Positions 50,434-59,603 of a stretch of 64,000 nt of DNA are shown piece after piece (within the stretch, counting starts at the first letter, position 1; the number at the start of each line of letters is the position of its first letter). The stretch is from positions 62,001 through 126,000 of the forward strand of contig CABZOI010000002.1 in assembly GCA_902527245.1 (NCBI GenBank), written 5' to 3'. Origin of the DNA: an uncultured SAR92 cluster bacterium (GTDB lineage: Bacteria; Pseudomonadota; Gammaproteobacteria; Pseudomonadales; Porticoccaceae). A program made the position numbers and the translations under genes. The notes under the pieces are model-generated. The model did not search any database. It was given only the letters and a program-made list of their open reading frames with translations, and was not told where the DNA came from.

Positions 50434-53400
50434 GACGCCTAAATACTAATATCATTAATGCTGTAAATTCTCATGAGAATTCAATAACTGTTAATTTTAA
50501 ATTTAACGGTAAAATATATAAGGGACACAAAGGAGAGTCACTTGCATCGGCATTGATTGCAAATGATATTGCAATAGTTGGAAGAAGTTTTAAGTTTTCT
50601 CGTCCTCGGGGTATTGTTGGTCATTGGTCAGAAGAGCCAAATGCCATTGTTCAAGTTGGTTCTGGTGCTGGTACAGTACCAAATCTAAAGGCAACTCAAG
50701 TTGAGCTATATGAAGGGCTCGAGGCAAAAAGTGTAAATGGGTGGCCCAATGTAAATTTCGATTTGATGAGTATCTCTGGTTTTTTTGAGCGACTTATGCC
50801 TGCAGGTTTTTATTATAAAACCTTCATGTATCCACGAAAATTTTGGAAGACATATGAGAAATATATCAGGAAAGCGGCAGGGCTTGGGAAAGTCCCTTCG
50901 GAACCTGATCCAGATTTTTATGAAAAATTGAACCATCATTGTGACATTTTGGTTGTTGGCGCAGGTCCATCAGGAATGCTCGCGGCATTGCAGGCTGGGC
51001 GCGCGGGTGCGAGAGTCATAATTGCAGATGATCAGAGCGAAATAGGGGGTTCACTGCTTTATTCAAACAGCAAAATTAAAAAAATGAGTGGTTATGCGTG
51101 GGCCAAATCAATAGAGAATGAAATACGATCATTCAAGAATATTACCGTAATATCTCGTTGTACTGTCTTTGGATATTATGATCATAACTTCCTAACGATG
51201 ATCGAAAGATGCACTGATCATCAATCACTCACATCTGACTTGGGTCCAAGGCAGAGACTTCATCGAGTTAGAGCTCAAAGTGTTATTCTTGCAACAGGTG
51301 CTTTTGAGAGGCCTCTGGTTTTTGCAAATAATGATTTACCGAGAATTATGCTTGCATCTTCGGTTTCCGCATATATAAATCGATACGCGGTAACGCCAGG
51401 TGAAAAATTAGTGGTTTGCACCAATAATGATAATGCTTATAAAACTGCATTCGATTGGAAATCCTTGATTAACGATCACGTGACTATTATTGATACGCGC
51501 AGAGCTGTCCAATCTGAAGTTATTGAGCGAGCGAAAGCTATGAGGATCAAGATTATTCATGGTCATGGAGTTATCGAAGCGAGAGGAAGAACTCGAGTTA
51601 AGTCTGTTTTAGTAGCACCATTATGCATGTCAGGAAAAGAGATAATAGGTGAAGCAACAGAAATATACTGTGATGTTGTTGCTACTTCTGGGGGTTGGAG
51701 TGCGGCTGTTCATCTGAGCTCACAGACTGGAGTCAAACCTGTTTGGGACAATGAGATCTTAAGTTTTCGACCTGGTCAGGCTGTTCAAAGTCAAAAATCA
51801 GTTGGTGCTTGCAATGGAAGTTTTGAATTAAAAGAGTGCATTGAGGATGGAATATCTGTTGGAGCCTCTGAAGCAAAGAGATTAGGTTTTGAAAGCGGTA
51901 AACCCAAGCAAAAAATAGATTTGCCTGAAACCAAAGACGAACATCCAACTCAGGAAGTATTTTGTTTGCCTCATTTCAAACCTTTATCACGAGCACCTAA
52001 ACAGTTTGTAGATCAGCAACTTGATGTTACAGCTGGAAGTATCGAGCTTGCAGCCAGAGAGGGTTTTGAGTCAGTCGAACATGTTAAAAGATACACTGCA
52101 CTGGGTTTTGGAACTGATCAGGGCAAGTTAAGCAATGTAAATGGTATGGCAATTCTAGCCAATGCGTTGGGTAAGAGTATTGCAGAAACCGGAACGACAA
52201 TGTTTCGGCCGGCTTATACACCAACGACATTTGGTGCGATAGCGGGCCGTGAAGTAAAGAAACTCTTTGACCCGAAAAGATACACTCCGATGCATGATTG
52301 GCATCTAGAGAATACAGTTGAGTTTGAAAATGTGGGTCAATGGAAGCGACCCTGGTATTTCCCAAAATCTGGAGAAACAATGGAGCAGTCAGTTAGGCGT
52401 GAGTGCGTGGCTGTGAGAAATAGTTTAGGAATTTTAGATGCGAGTACACTGGGCAAAATTGATGTTCAAGGTAAAGATGCAAAAGAATTTCTGAACAGAG
52501 TTTATACCAATAATTTTGACACTCTAAATCCAGGTAAATGCAGATATGGATTGATGTTGAAAGAGGATGGAATGATTTTTGATGATGGCGTTTGCGCGTG
52601 TATCAGCAAAGATCATTATTTGATCCATACCACCACGGGAGGTGCGGCAAATGTTCTCGCTTGGTTAGAGCTTTGGAAACAGACAGAGTGGCCCGATTTA
52701 GATGTTTTCTTAACATCTGTCACTGATGCTTGGGCAACCGCAACAATTTCAGGACCGAACTCAAGAAAATTGATTCAAAAGGTTTGTTCTGATATTGATT
52801 TTAACAATGACAACTTCAAGCATATGGAATGGAAGCAAGGTCTCATTGCTGGAATTGAGGCTAGGATTTTTAGGGTAAGCTTTACGGGTGAACTGTCATT
52901 TGAAATCAATGTACCTTCAAATTTTGGTTTATATATTTGGAATAAATTAATCGAGACTGGTGCCGAATTTGATATAACGCCATATGGAACTGAATCAATG
53001 CATATTTTGAGAGCAGAGAAAGGTTTCATTATTGTGGGGCAGGATACGGATGGTTCAATGTCCCCTATGGACATGGGTATGGATTGGATTGTTAAATCGA
53101 AAAAAGATTACAGTTTCCTGGGAGAGAGATCACTCATAAGAGCTGATATCGTTCGAGAGGATCGAAAACAATTTGTTGGCTTGAGGACACTTAATGACAA
53201 ACAAGTTCTTCCAGAGGGATCACAGATTGTGAGGTCAAAAAAACAAACGATTCCAATACAGATGGAAGGTCATGTGACCTCAAGTTATTTTAGTGCATGT
53301 TTAGGTCATCCGATTGCTTTAGCAATGATAAAAAACGGTCATCAAAGGATGGGAGAGATAGTTTATTCACCTCAGTCTGATGGATCTGTGATTGAGTTGA

Positions 53401-53453
53401 GAATAGTCAATCCAGTTTTTTATGATCCGAAAGGAGAGCGTCAGTATGTCTGA
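50430..53453 (+). CDS. soxA: Sarcosine oxidase alpha subunit
   Basis: The 1007-residue NAD- and folate-binding subunit. Order: 2Fe-2S-like ubiquitin-fold start (VNFKFNGKIYKGHKGESLASALIAN), NAD-binding FAD/NAD domain (about 170-560; ILVVGAGPSGMLAALQAGRAGARV), and a C-terminal GcvT-like aminomethyltransferase domain (about 610-1000; RNSLGILDASTLGKIDV, LSFEINVPS). The last converts the methyl group plus THF to 5,10-methylene-THF while the complex makes glycine and H2O2. Overlaps soxD by 4 bp and soxG by 8 bp. Confidence 0.96.
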   Translation: MRRLNTNIINAVNSHENSITVNFKFNGKIYKGHKGESLASALIANDIAIVGRSFKFSRPRGIVGHWSEEPNAIVQVGSGAGTVPNLKATQVELYEGLEAKSVNGWPNVNFDLMSISGFFERLMPAGFYYKTFMYPRKFWKTYEKYIRKAAGLGKVPSEPDPDFYEKLNHHCDILVVGAGPSGMLAALQAGRAGARVIIADDQSEIGGSLLYSNSKIKKMSGYAWAKSIENEIRSFKNITVISRCTVFGYYDHNFLTMIERCTDHQSLTSDLGPRQRLHRVRAQSVILATGAFERPLVFANNDLPRIMLASSVSAYINRYAVTPGEKLVVCTNNDNAYKTAFDWKSLINDHVTIIDTRRAVQSEVIERAKAMRIKIIHGHGVIEARGRTRVKSVLVAPLCMSGKEIIGEATEIYCDVVATSGGWSAAVHLSSQTGVKPVWDNEILSFRPGQAVQSQKSVGACNGSFELKECIEDGISVGASEAKRLGFESGKPKQKIDLPETKDEHPTQEVFCLPHFKPLSRAPKQFVDQQLDVTAGSIELAAREGFESVEHVKRYTALGFGTDQGKLSNVNGMAILANALGKSIAETGTTMFRPAYTPTTFGAIAGREVKKLFDPKRYTPMHDWHLENTVEFENVGQWKRPWYFPKSGETMEQSVRRECVAVRNSLGILDASTLGKIDVQGKDAKEFLNRVYTNNFDTLNPGKCRYGLMLKEDGMIFDDGVCACISKDHYLIHTTTGGAANVLAWLELWKQTEWPDLDVFLTSVTDAWATATISGPNSRKLIQKVCSDIDFNNDNFKHMEWKQGLIAGIEARIFRVSFTGELSFEINVPSNFGLYIWNKLIETGAEFDITPYGTESMHILRAEKGFIIVGQDTDGSMSPMDMGMDWIVKSKKDYSFLGERSLIRADIVREDRKQFVGLRTLNDKQVLPEGSQIVRSKKQTIPIQMEGHVTSSYFSACLGHPIALAMIKNGHQRMGEIVYSPQSDGSVIELRIVNPVFYDPKGERQYV

Positions 53454-54051
53454 GCCCGATCAGATTAATTCGGCTATTAAAAATCGAACTCAGAATATAA
53501 CTACTGAAATCGGTAATGATGAGGTTGGATTGATAGTAAGAGAAGTCTCCGGAGAATTAAAGATTAATATACAGAGTAGAGTAGAAGCTCGGGAGTTGTT
53601 CCGTAACTTCAAAGGTATTAACTCGAGCTCGTTAGCAAAACCATGTACTTTTTTTGAATATGATATGGGTAGAATATTTTTATTAGGTCCATATGAATGG
53701 CTGATCTCGACAAGAAATAACATTGACAAAGTAAAAACGCTATTCGGAAAAAAATATGTGGGTTATTTTTCATGTGTTGATGTGACGGATGGTTACACGG
53801 AGCTTAAATTAAGTGGGAATTTATTGGATCATACTTTAAAACAGTCTCTCACCTATGATTATTTTGCATTAAATTTGGAGGAGGAAACTGAATCATTTCG
53901 ATGTATTCAAACCAATTTTGCTCGAGTTCCGGTGCTTTTTTGGAAAACCTCTAAATTATCGGTAAATTTGCTGGTCAGGCGAAGTTATGCAGACTATCTC
54001 ATTGAGTGGCTTTCGATTCTGAATTCGGAAGAAAAATTAGTCGTTTTATGA
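53446..54051 (+). CDS. soxG: Sarcosine oxidase gamma subunit
   Basis: Structural subunit of heterotetrameric sarcosine oxidase, about 201 residues. Less conserved than the others; recognised by position and by DMGRIFLLGPYEWLIST and CVDVTDGYTELKLSG. The start at 53446 is preferred over the frame's first ATG (53422) because AAGGAGAG at 53431-53438 is ideally spaced. This gives an 8-bp overlap with soxA. Confidence 0.9.
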   Translation: MSEPDQINSAIKNRTQNITTEIGNDEVGLIVREVSGELKINIQSRVEARELFRNFKGINSSSLAKPCTFFEYDMGRIFLLGPYEWLISTRNNIDKVKTLFGKKYVGYFSCVDVTDGYTELKLSGNLLDHTLKQSLTYDYFALNLEEETESFRCIQTNFARVPVLFWKTSKLSVNLLVRRSYADYLIEWLSILNSEEKLVVL

Positions 54052-54118
54052 TAATTACCGTCTAATATAGGTTTTTGTTAATATTAACGTAAGAAAACAT
54101 AAGTTTTGGGATAAGTAG

Positions 54119-55495
54119 ATGAAAACTCGAGTTGAACGAGATAGCATGGGTGAGCTAGAGGTCCTAGAGTCGGCCCTCTATGGACCGCAAACACAAAGAG
54201 CGCTCAATAACTTTCCCATAAGCGGGAAAAGAATGCCAAGGTCTTTTGTTGAGACGTTAATTCAAGCGAAGGGTGCTGCCGCAGTTGCAAATAATTCATT
54301 AGGTCTTCTCTCCCCGGAAATATCAGAGGCTATTTATGTGGCTTCTCAAGAACTTTTAGGTGATGACTTCATGGAACATTTTCCCGTTGATGTGTATCAA
54401 ACTGGATCGGGAACTAGCTCGAATATGAATGCTAATGAAGTAATTGCGAATATTGCATCTAAGCAATCAGGGCAAACAGTGAGCCCTAATGATCATGTTA
54501 ATTATGGTCAGAGTAGTAACGATATTATCCCAACCTGCATCCATGTTAGTGCAGTAAAGGAAATTAAGGCAAAACTTCTACCGTCGCTGGTGCATTTGGC
54601 AAAGTCTATTTCTGTGAAAGCTAAAGAAAGCAAGTCATTCATTAAAACTGGTAGAACGCATTTGATGGATGCAATGCCTATTCGTTTCGATCAGTGCTTG
54701 TCCGCTTGGGAAACTCAGATAAATCAAAACATTGATTTGATTGAACTGATTATTCCAAAGCTGAGTTTGCTTGCGCAAGGAGGAACAGCAATTGGTACAG
54801 GGATAAATGCTCATCCAAAATTTTCAGAGGAATTTTGCAAAGAAATGAGTAACCTCACTGGGCATCAGTTTAAATCCAGCGATAATTTTTTCTCACAACT
54901 AGGCTCTCAAGATACGATTGTTGCTCTCTCAGGACATCTTAAGACAACTGCAGTATCTATGATGAAGATCGCGAATGATTTGAGATGGATGAACTCAGGA
55001 CCTCTGGCGGGTCTCGGGGAAATCGAGCTTGAAGCTCTTCAGCCAGGTTCCTCAATCATGCCAGGTAAAGTAAATCCAGTCATTCCTGAGGCAACTGCTA
55101 TGGTTTGTGCTCAGGTAATAGGGAATGACGCAGCTATTACAATAGGTGGACAATCGGGTAACTTTGAACTCAACGTTATGTTACCAATGATATGTGAAAA
55201 TATTTTATCTAGCCTAGAGTTACTCGCGAATACTGCATTAATTTTGTCAGACAAAGCAATCAAGTCATTTGTTGTCAACGAAGATCAGATACTAAAAGCT
55301 TTGAGTCGAAATCCTATCTTAGTTACTGCTTTAAATCCTATTATTGGTTATCTAAAAGCAGCAGAAATAGCGAAAAAAGCCTACAAAGAGAGATTGCCAG
55401 TTATAGATGTTGCAGAGAGAGAAACTGATATTCCTCGAAGTGAACTAGAGAAGCTGCTGGATCCGAAAAAATTGACTGAAGGTGGTATTCCATAA
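54119..55495 (+). CDS. fumC: Class II fumarate hydratase
   Basis: Interconverts fumarate and malate without an Fe-S cluster. The 458-residue protein shows YQTGSGTSSNMNANEV, GQSSNDIIPT, GRTHLMDAMPI and the superfamily signature GSSIMPGKVNPV. 67 bp after soxG with an intervening AT-rich stretch, so it may have its own promoter. It is oxygen-stable, fitting an aerobic cell. Confidence 0.96.
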   Translation: MKTRVERDSMGELEVLESALYGPQTQRALNNFPISGKRMPRSFVETLIQAKGAAAVANNSLGLLSPEISEAIYVASQELLGDDFMEHFPVDVYQTGSGTSSNMNANEVIANIASKQSGQTVSPNDHVNYGQSSNDIIPTCIHVSAVKEIKAKLLPSLVHLAKSISVKAKESKSFIKTGRTHLMDAMPIRFDQCLSAWETQINQNIDLIELIIPKLSLLAQGGTAIGTGINAHPKFSEEFCKEMSNLTGHQFKSSDNFFSQLGSQDTIVALSGHLKTTAVSMMKIANDLRWMNSGPLAGLGEIELEALQPGSSIMPGKVNPVIPEATAMVCAQVIGNDAAITIGGQSGNFELNVMLPMICENILSSLELLANTALILSDKAIKSFVVNEDQILKALSRNPILVTALNPIIGYLKAAEIAKKAYKERLPVIDVAERETDIPRSELEKLLDPKKLTEGGIP

Positions 55496-55516
55496 AAACC
55501 TTGGAGGGTATCGGTT

Positions 55517-56347
55517 ATGACAAATCTTTCTGGTAAGACACTTTTCGTATCAGGTGGTAGCAGGGGTATTGGTTTAGCAATTGCAAAAAGAGCAGCTCAA
55601 GATGGAGCGAATATAGTGATTGCTGCGAAGACTAAGGAGCCTCATCCAAGATTACCCGGTACAATTTATACTGCCGCAAAAGAAATCGAGGCCGCAGGAG
55701 GTAATGCGCTGCCTATGATTGTAGATATACGATTTGAAGATCAAGTTGATACTGCAATTGAAAAGGCAGTATCTGAATTCGGAGGCATAGATATCCTGGT
55801 TAATAATGCAAGTGCTATTAACCTTTCTGACACAGATTCTTTGACTATGAAAAGTTATGATCTAATGCACAGCATTAATACTAGAGGTACTTTTCTGTGT
55901 TCAAAAAAAGCAATTCCATTTTTAAAAAAAGCAGACAACCCTCACGTTATAAATTTGAGTCCTCCGCTTAATATGGAGACTAGATGGTTTCAGAACCATG
56001 TGGGATACACGATGGCAAAATTTGGTATGAGTATGTGTGTGCTAGGTATGCATAGCGAGTATAAGCGTTTTGGAATCGCTTTCAATGCTTTGTGGCCGAG
56101 GACTGCAATAGCAACAGCAGCTGTCGCCAATCACTTGGGTGGAGAGGCTATGATGGCTAAATCGAGAACGCCAGAGATTATGGCTGATGCTGCATACGTA
56201 ATAATGAATAAAGATAGCACTCAATTTACGGGTAACTTCTGTATTGACGATGAAGTGTTATCTTCCGAGGGAATTACTGACTTTATCAAATACCAAGTGG
56301 ATCCAAATCTTGATCCAGGTGATTTGGTTCCTGATTTTTTTATTTAG
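55517..56347 (+). CDS. Short-chain dehydrogenase, HSDL2-like
   Basis: NAD(P)-dependent SDR of 276 residues resembling hydroxysteroid-dehydrogenase-like 2 proteins. Cofactor motif VSGGSRGIGLAIA, NNASA strand, catalytic Ser region INLSPPLN, and YTMAK as the YxxxK pair. The distinctive insert KTKEPHPRLPGTIYTAAKEIE is shared with HSDL2. Substrate unknown; acyl or keto-lipid derivatives are likely from the family. 21 bp after fumC with a good GGAG site. Confidence 0.85.
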   Translation: MTNLSGKTLFVSGGSRGIGLAIAKRAAQDGANIVIAAKTKEPHPRLPGTIYTAAKEIEAAGGNALPMIVDIRFEDQVDTAIEKAVSEFGGIDILVNNASAINLSDTDSLTMKSYDLMHSINTRGTFLCSKKAIPFLKKADNPHVINLSPPLNMETRWFQNHVGYTMAKFGMSMCVLGMHSEYKRFGIAFNALWPRTAIATAAVANHLGGEAMMAKSRTPEIMADAAYVIMNKDSTQFTGNFCIDDEVLSSEGITDFIKYQVDPNLDPGDLVPDFFI

Positions 56348-56355
56348 ATTTGTAA

Positions 56356-56718
56356 ATGCAAGTTATCAATCTAAACGAAAAATTTAATTTATTCTCTGAA
56401 CAGTGGTCTCCCAAAATAATCGCCACATTAAATGATCATCATTTTAAAGTTGCGAAGATACAAGGTGAGTTCGTATCGCATAAACATGAAGACTCGGATG
56501 AGGCCTTCATTGTGCTAAAAGGTGAGATGTTTATAGAGTCGCCAGAGCAGACAATAAAAATTCAGGAAGGTGAGATGTGCGTGGTAGATAAAAATACGAT
56601 TCACAAACCTTTTGCATTATCAGAGTGTTGGATAATGCTTGTTGAGCTTGCTGGAACTGTCAATACTGGGGATGCAAATAGTGAAAACCTGGAATCTACC
56701 GCTGGTAGCAAGATATAA
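56356..56718 (+). CDS. Cupin-domain protein
   Basis: A 120-residue single-domain cupin. Metal-binding pattern: H-x-H in SHKHEDSDEAFIVLKGE, with the later His in KNTIHKPFAL. No other domain. Cytosolic. Lies 8 bp after the SDR and 6 bp before the next small gene. Function cannot be assigned; small cupins of this type are often binding proteins or isomerase-like enzymes. Confidence 0.8.
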   Translation: MQVINLNEKFNLFSEQWSPKIIATLNDHHFKVAKIQGEFVSHKHEDSDEAFIVLKGEMFIESPEQTIKIQEGEMCVVDKNTIHKPFALSECWIMLVELAGTVNTGDANSENLESTAGSKI

Positions 56719-56724
56719 GTTTTA

Positions 56725-57033
56725 ATGATTGATTATCTGTACACAGTTTATTTTAACAATAGAAAAATTGGCGTGTTTGGAGGATCAACAAAATCTTTTT
56801 TGAAAATATTAGGTTCTATTAACCTAAAATTAAATAATATTTCACATTTTTATTTTGGCCAGAAATTATATGGCACTGATGTCTTTGATAAGATTTTGGA
56901 AAAAAAGGGTACCGAAGCCCCCAGTAATTCGGCTAATTTCCAAGATGAAAGAGGTGTATTTCTAATACATAACCAATTCATCGATCCAAAAGATAAGCTT
57001 GTTCCAACTGCTTTTATAGACGATGAACTTTAA
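56725..57033 (+). CDS. Hypothetical protein
   Basis: A 102-residue protein I do not recognise. It begins MIDYLYTVYFNNRKIGVFGG and ends with an acidic DDEL. No signal peptide, membrane segment or known motif. Reality is suggested by tight spacing after the cupin (6 bp), same strand, and codon use like its neighbours. It ends 17 bp from the convergent DUF805 gene. Confidence 0.6.
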   Translation: MIDYLYTVYFNNRKIGVFGGSTKSFLKILGSINLKLNNISHFYFGQKLYGTDVFDKILEKKGTEAPSNSANFQDERGVFLIHNQFIDPKDKLVPTAFIDDEL

Positions 57034-57050
57034 AAATCTTTTATCTTAGT

Positions 57051-57506
57051 CTAGTCGATAGACTTTTTTGTACTGATATAAAGCGTGTAGAGCATTGAAA
57101 CAATAAAGCATCCACTGAGGATTGAGGAGACAGGTGGTTTCGTGTCAATCATCGGATCCACACCAAACAGGGGGATTGTCAGTGATGAAACAAAGGCAAC
57201 GATATAAACAATAATTGCTTCATTAAAACCTCTGCCGGCGTCTGCGAATCTTCTTACTGAAACGCTGATTGAAGGCATAAGAAAGATTAGGACAGTGATA
57301 ATTGTAGTGATAAGTCCAAATTTTTTGGACAATATAACTTCAGATCCAAACATAAAAGAGCCCACAATTGCATAGATAATCCCAAGAACAAAAGATGCAA
57401 GCAGGTAAAATAATACGAACCACCAGTATTCACTCCTGGAGGCTCTGCCACTCATAGTTGTATAGTTCGTTAACATTACACTTTTGACTGATTCTTTAAA
57501 GGTCAT
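57051..57506 (-). CDS. DUF805 inner-membrane protein
   Basis: A 151-residue membrane protein of the DUF805 family with four predicted hydrophobic helices. The family marks are GRASRSEYWWFVLF near the N-terminus and SVRRFADAGRGF between helices. CAGGAG precedes the ATG. It follows aguB on the same strand after 44 bp. Function of the family is not known. Confidence 0.88.
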   Translation of the reverse strand: MTFKESVKSVMLTNYTTMSGRASRSEYWWFVLFYLLASFVLGIIYAIVGSFMFGSEVILSKKFGLITTIITVLIFLMPSISVSVRRFADAGRGFNEAIIVYIVAFVSSLTIPLFGVDPMIDTKPPVSSILSGCFIVSMLYTLYISTKKSID

Positions 57507-57550
57507 GGTTTGCTCCTGTATTTTATCCTTATTTTCTATCCTTTATACCG

Positions 57551-58414
57551 TTACCCGTCTACGCTCATAAGAGTTGAGTAAAGGTCCGGGCGCCTGTCTC
57601 TAAAGATACCCCACACGTTTCGCAGAGTCTCTGCCTCTTTTAAATCCAACTCGCCAATCAGCACCTGCTGAGTCTCTCGATCAGCCTCTGCTATCTTATC
57701 GCCAACATGATTTGTAATAAAGGATCTGCCATAAAAGTAATTAGAGTTATCTATACCTTGTTCTGTTCCAATACGATTTGAGGCAATCACAGGTACTTGG
57801 TTTTGAGCTGAGTGACCTATCATCGCTCGTTGCCACATGTCCGAGCTATCAAATCCATCTGTCTCTGGCTCGCCGCCAATTGCTGTTGGATAGAGCAGTA
57901 TTTCTGCTCCTTGAAGCACCATGCTTCTGGCAGCCTCTGGGAACCATTGGTCCCAACAAATACCTACACCTATTTTTGCATAAGTAGTGTTCCATACTTT
58001 AAACCCAGTATTTCCGGGATTAAAGTAAAATTTCTCTTGATATCCTGGTCCGTCAGGAATATGAGATTTTCTGTATACCCCCATTATTGAACCGTCTGCA
58101 TCAATCACAGCAATTGAATTAAAGTAGGCTCGATTGGCTTTTTCAAAAAAACTGACCGGTAAAACTACTTTTAATCGTTTTGCTAATTTACTCATTTTTT
58201 GAATAGTGGGATGATTTTGCATTGGCTTTGCTAATTCGAAAAGCTCTTCTTTTTGATCCATACAAAAATATTGAGATTCGAAAAGCTCTTGAATGAGAAT
58301 TATTTTTGCACCCTTCTCGGCAGCTGTGCATATAAGCTCTTCGGCATTAGCCATATTTGCATTCGTGTTATTCGAGCAAGCCATTTGTGTGGCTGCAACT
58401 TTTACTTTATCCAT
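57551..58414 (-). CDS. aguB: N-carbamoylputrescine amidohydrolase
   Basis: Nitrilase-superfamily enzyme that hydrolyses N-carbamoylputrescine to putrescine, CO2 and ammonia. Catalytic triad visible: Glu in LIQELFES, Lys in YRKSHIPDGPGYQEKFYF-type region, Cys in GVGICWDQWFPEAAR. 287 residues. GGAG precedes the ATG. It overlaps aguA by 8 bp, giving the complete agmatine-to-putrescine route. Confidence 0.96.
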   Translation of the reverse strand: MDKVKVAATQMACSNNTNANMANAEELICTAAEKGAKIILIQELFESQYFCMDQKEELFELAKPMQNHPTIQKMSKLAKRLKVVLPVSFFEKANRAYFNSIAVIDADGSIMGVYRKSHIPDGPGYQEKFYFNPGNTGFKVWNTTYAKIGVGICWDQWFPEAARSMVLQGAEILLYPTAIGGEPETDGFDSSDMWQRAMIGHSAQNQVPVIASNRIGTEQGIDNSNYFYGRSFITNHVGDKIAEADRETQQVLIGELDLKEAETLRNVWGIFRDRRPDLYSTLMSVDG

Positions 58415-59447
58415 TATTACTCCTTGGTTGTTGCTGAGTGATGCAATGTACTCCGCCTCCCCCTAATAATATTTGAGTTCCATCAAGACAAATTAATTTA
58501 CGATCTGGAAATTCGGTTTGAACAACAATTTTTGCATTTTCATCAGATTTTTTATCATTAAAAATTGGAAGAATTATCGCATTATTTGCGATGTAGAAAT
58601 TTATATAAGAGCCTGGCTCGTCATCATTTGGGATAATTCGTCTATATGACATCTCAAGTTCAACTACCTTTAAGCGATTTCCTGATGTGTCGCATGAGGT
58701 TTTCAAAATTTCAAGATTTTCATTTAATCTATCATAATAGGGATCATCTTTATCATTGCATGTCATTGCAATAACTCTCCCTGGCGCTGAAAAGCAAGCT
58801 ACATTATCAATATGACCATCAGTTCCCTCATCAGTGCCATGTTTTAGCCAAATTATATTTGTGACGCCAAAGGTTTCTTTTAAATTATTTTCTATTTCTA
58901 CCCTACTTAAGTGTGGGTTTCTATTTTCATTGAGCAAACATTGCTCGGTTGTGAGCAGCGTTCCATTGCCGTCAACATGAATTGATCCACCTTCGAGCAC
59001 CATATTATTTTTAAAATATTTTGCCTTGGAGGTTTTGATCATAAACTCTGCGACTTTGTCGTCTAGTTCATAATTAGTTTTATATCCCCAGCAATTAAAA
59101 TCGGAGTCAACGCCACCTAAATTATGTTTGTTATCAAGTAAGAAAATGGCGCCTGAATCTCGAGCCCAAGCATCGTTGATGGGTAGACTAAAAATTTCTA
59201 CTTTTGGTGATAATAGTTTTCGAGCGCTGTCAGTATTATTGGGATGAACTATCATTTTCAGTTGTTCAAACTCTGAAATATGATTTGCAACATTAGCCCA
59301 TGAAACTCTGCCTTTCTCTATATCAAAGTTTGACCAACTTGCTGTGACATCAGAAGGAAAGTCATCGGTGGGCCATTGCATCCAGCAACACTCGTGTGGA
59401 TGCCATTCGGGAGGCATTCTGAAAGTTGTCTTATCTTTTTGTCCCAC
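58407..59447 (-). CDS. aguA: Agmatine deiminase
   Basis: Converts agmatine to N-carbamoylputrescine and ammonia. Fold and catalytic residues are as in the family: MPPEWHPHECCWMQWP at the start, WARDSGAIF, EGGSIHVDGNGTLL, GTDGHIDNVACF and the catalytic Cys in GGGGVHC. 346 residues. The start is a GTG at 59447 with AGGAG correctly spaced. No arginine decarboxylase is in the window, so agmatine may be made elsewhere or imported. Confidence 0.96.
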   Translation of the reverse strand: MGQKDKTTFRMPPEWHPHECCWMQWPTDDFPSDVTASWSNFDIEKGRVSWANVANHISEFEQLKMIVHPNNTDSARKLLSPKVEIFSLPINDAWARDSGAIFLLDNKHNLGGVDSDFNCWGYKTNYELDDKVAEFMIKTSKAKYFKNNMVLEGGSIHVDGNGTLLTTEQCLLNENRNPHLSRVEIENNLKETFGVTNIIWLKHGTDEGTDGHIDNVACFSAPGRVIAMTCNDKDDPYYDRLNENLEILKTSCDTSGNRLKVVELEMSYRRIIPNDDEPGSYINFYIANNAIILPIFNDKKSDENAKIVVQTEFPDRKLICLDGTQILLGGGGVHCITQQQPRSNNG

Positions 59448-59603
59448 TTTGACTCCTTACTTTTTTGGCATAAAGTCATTACACATAAGCGACTGGCCAA
59501 TAAAATAAGTGTACTCTTTTTTGCATTAAATGAAACTGATTTGAGTTAACAGTAATATTCACCGCGTATGAGCAAAATTGGATAAGAGAACGTATAACAT
59601 TCC

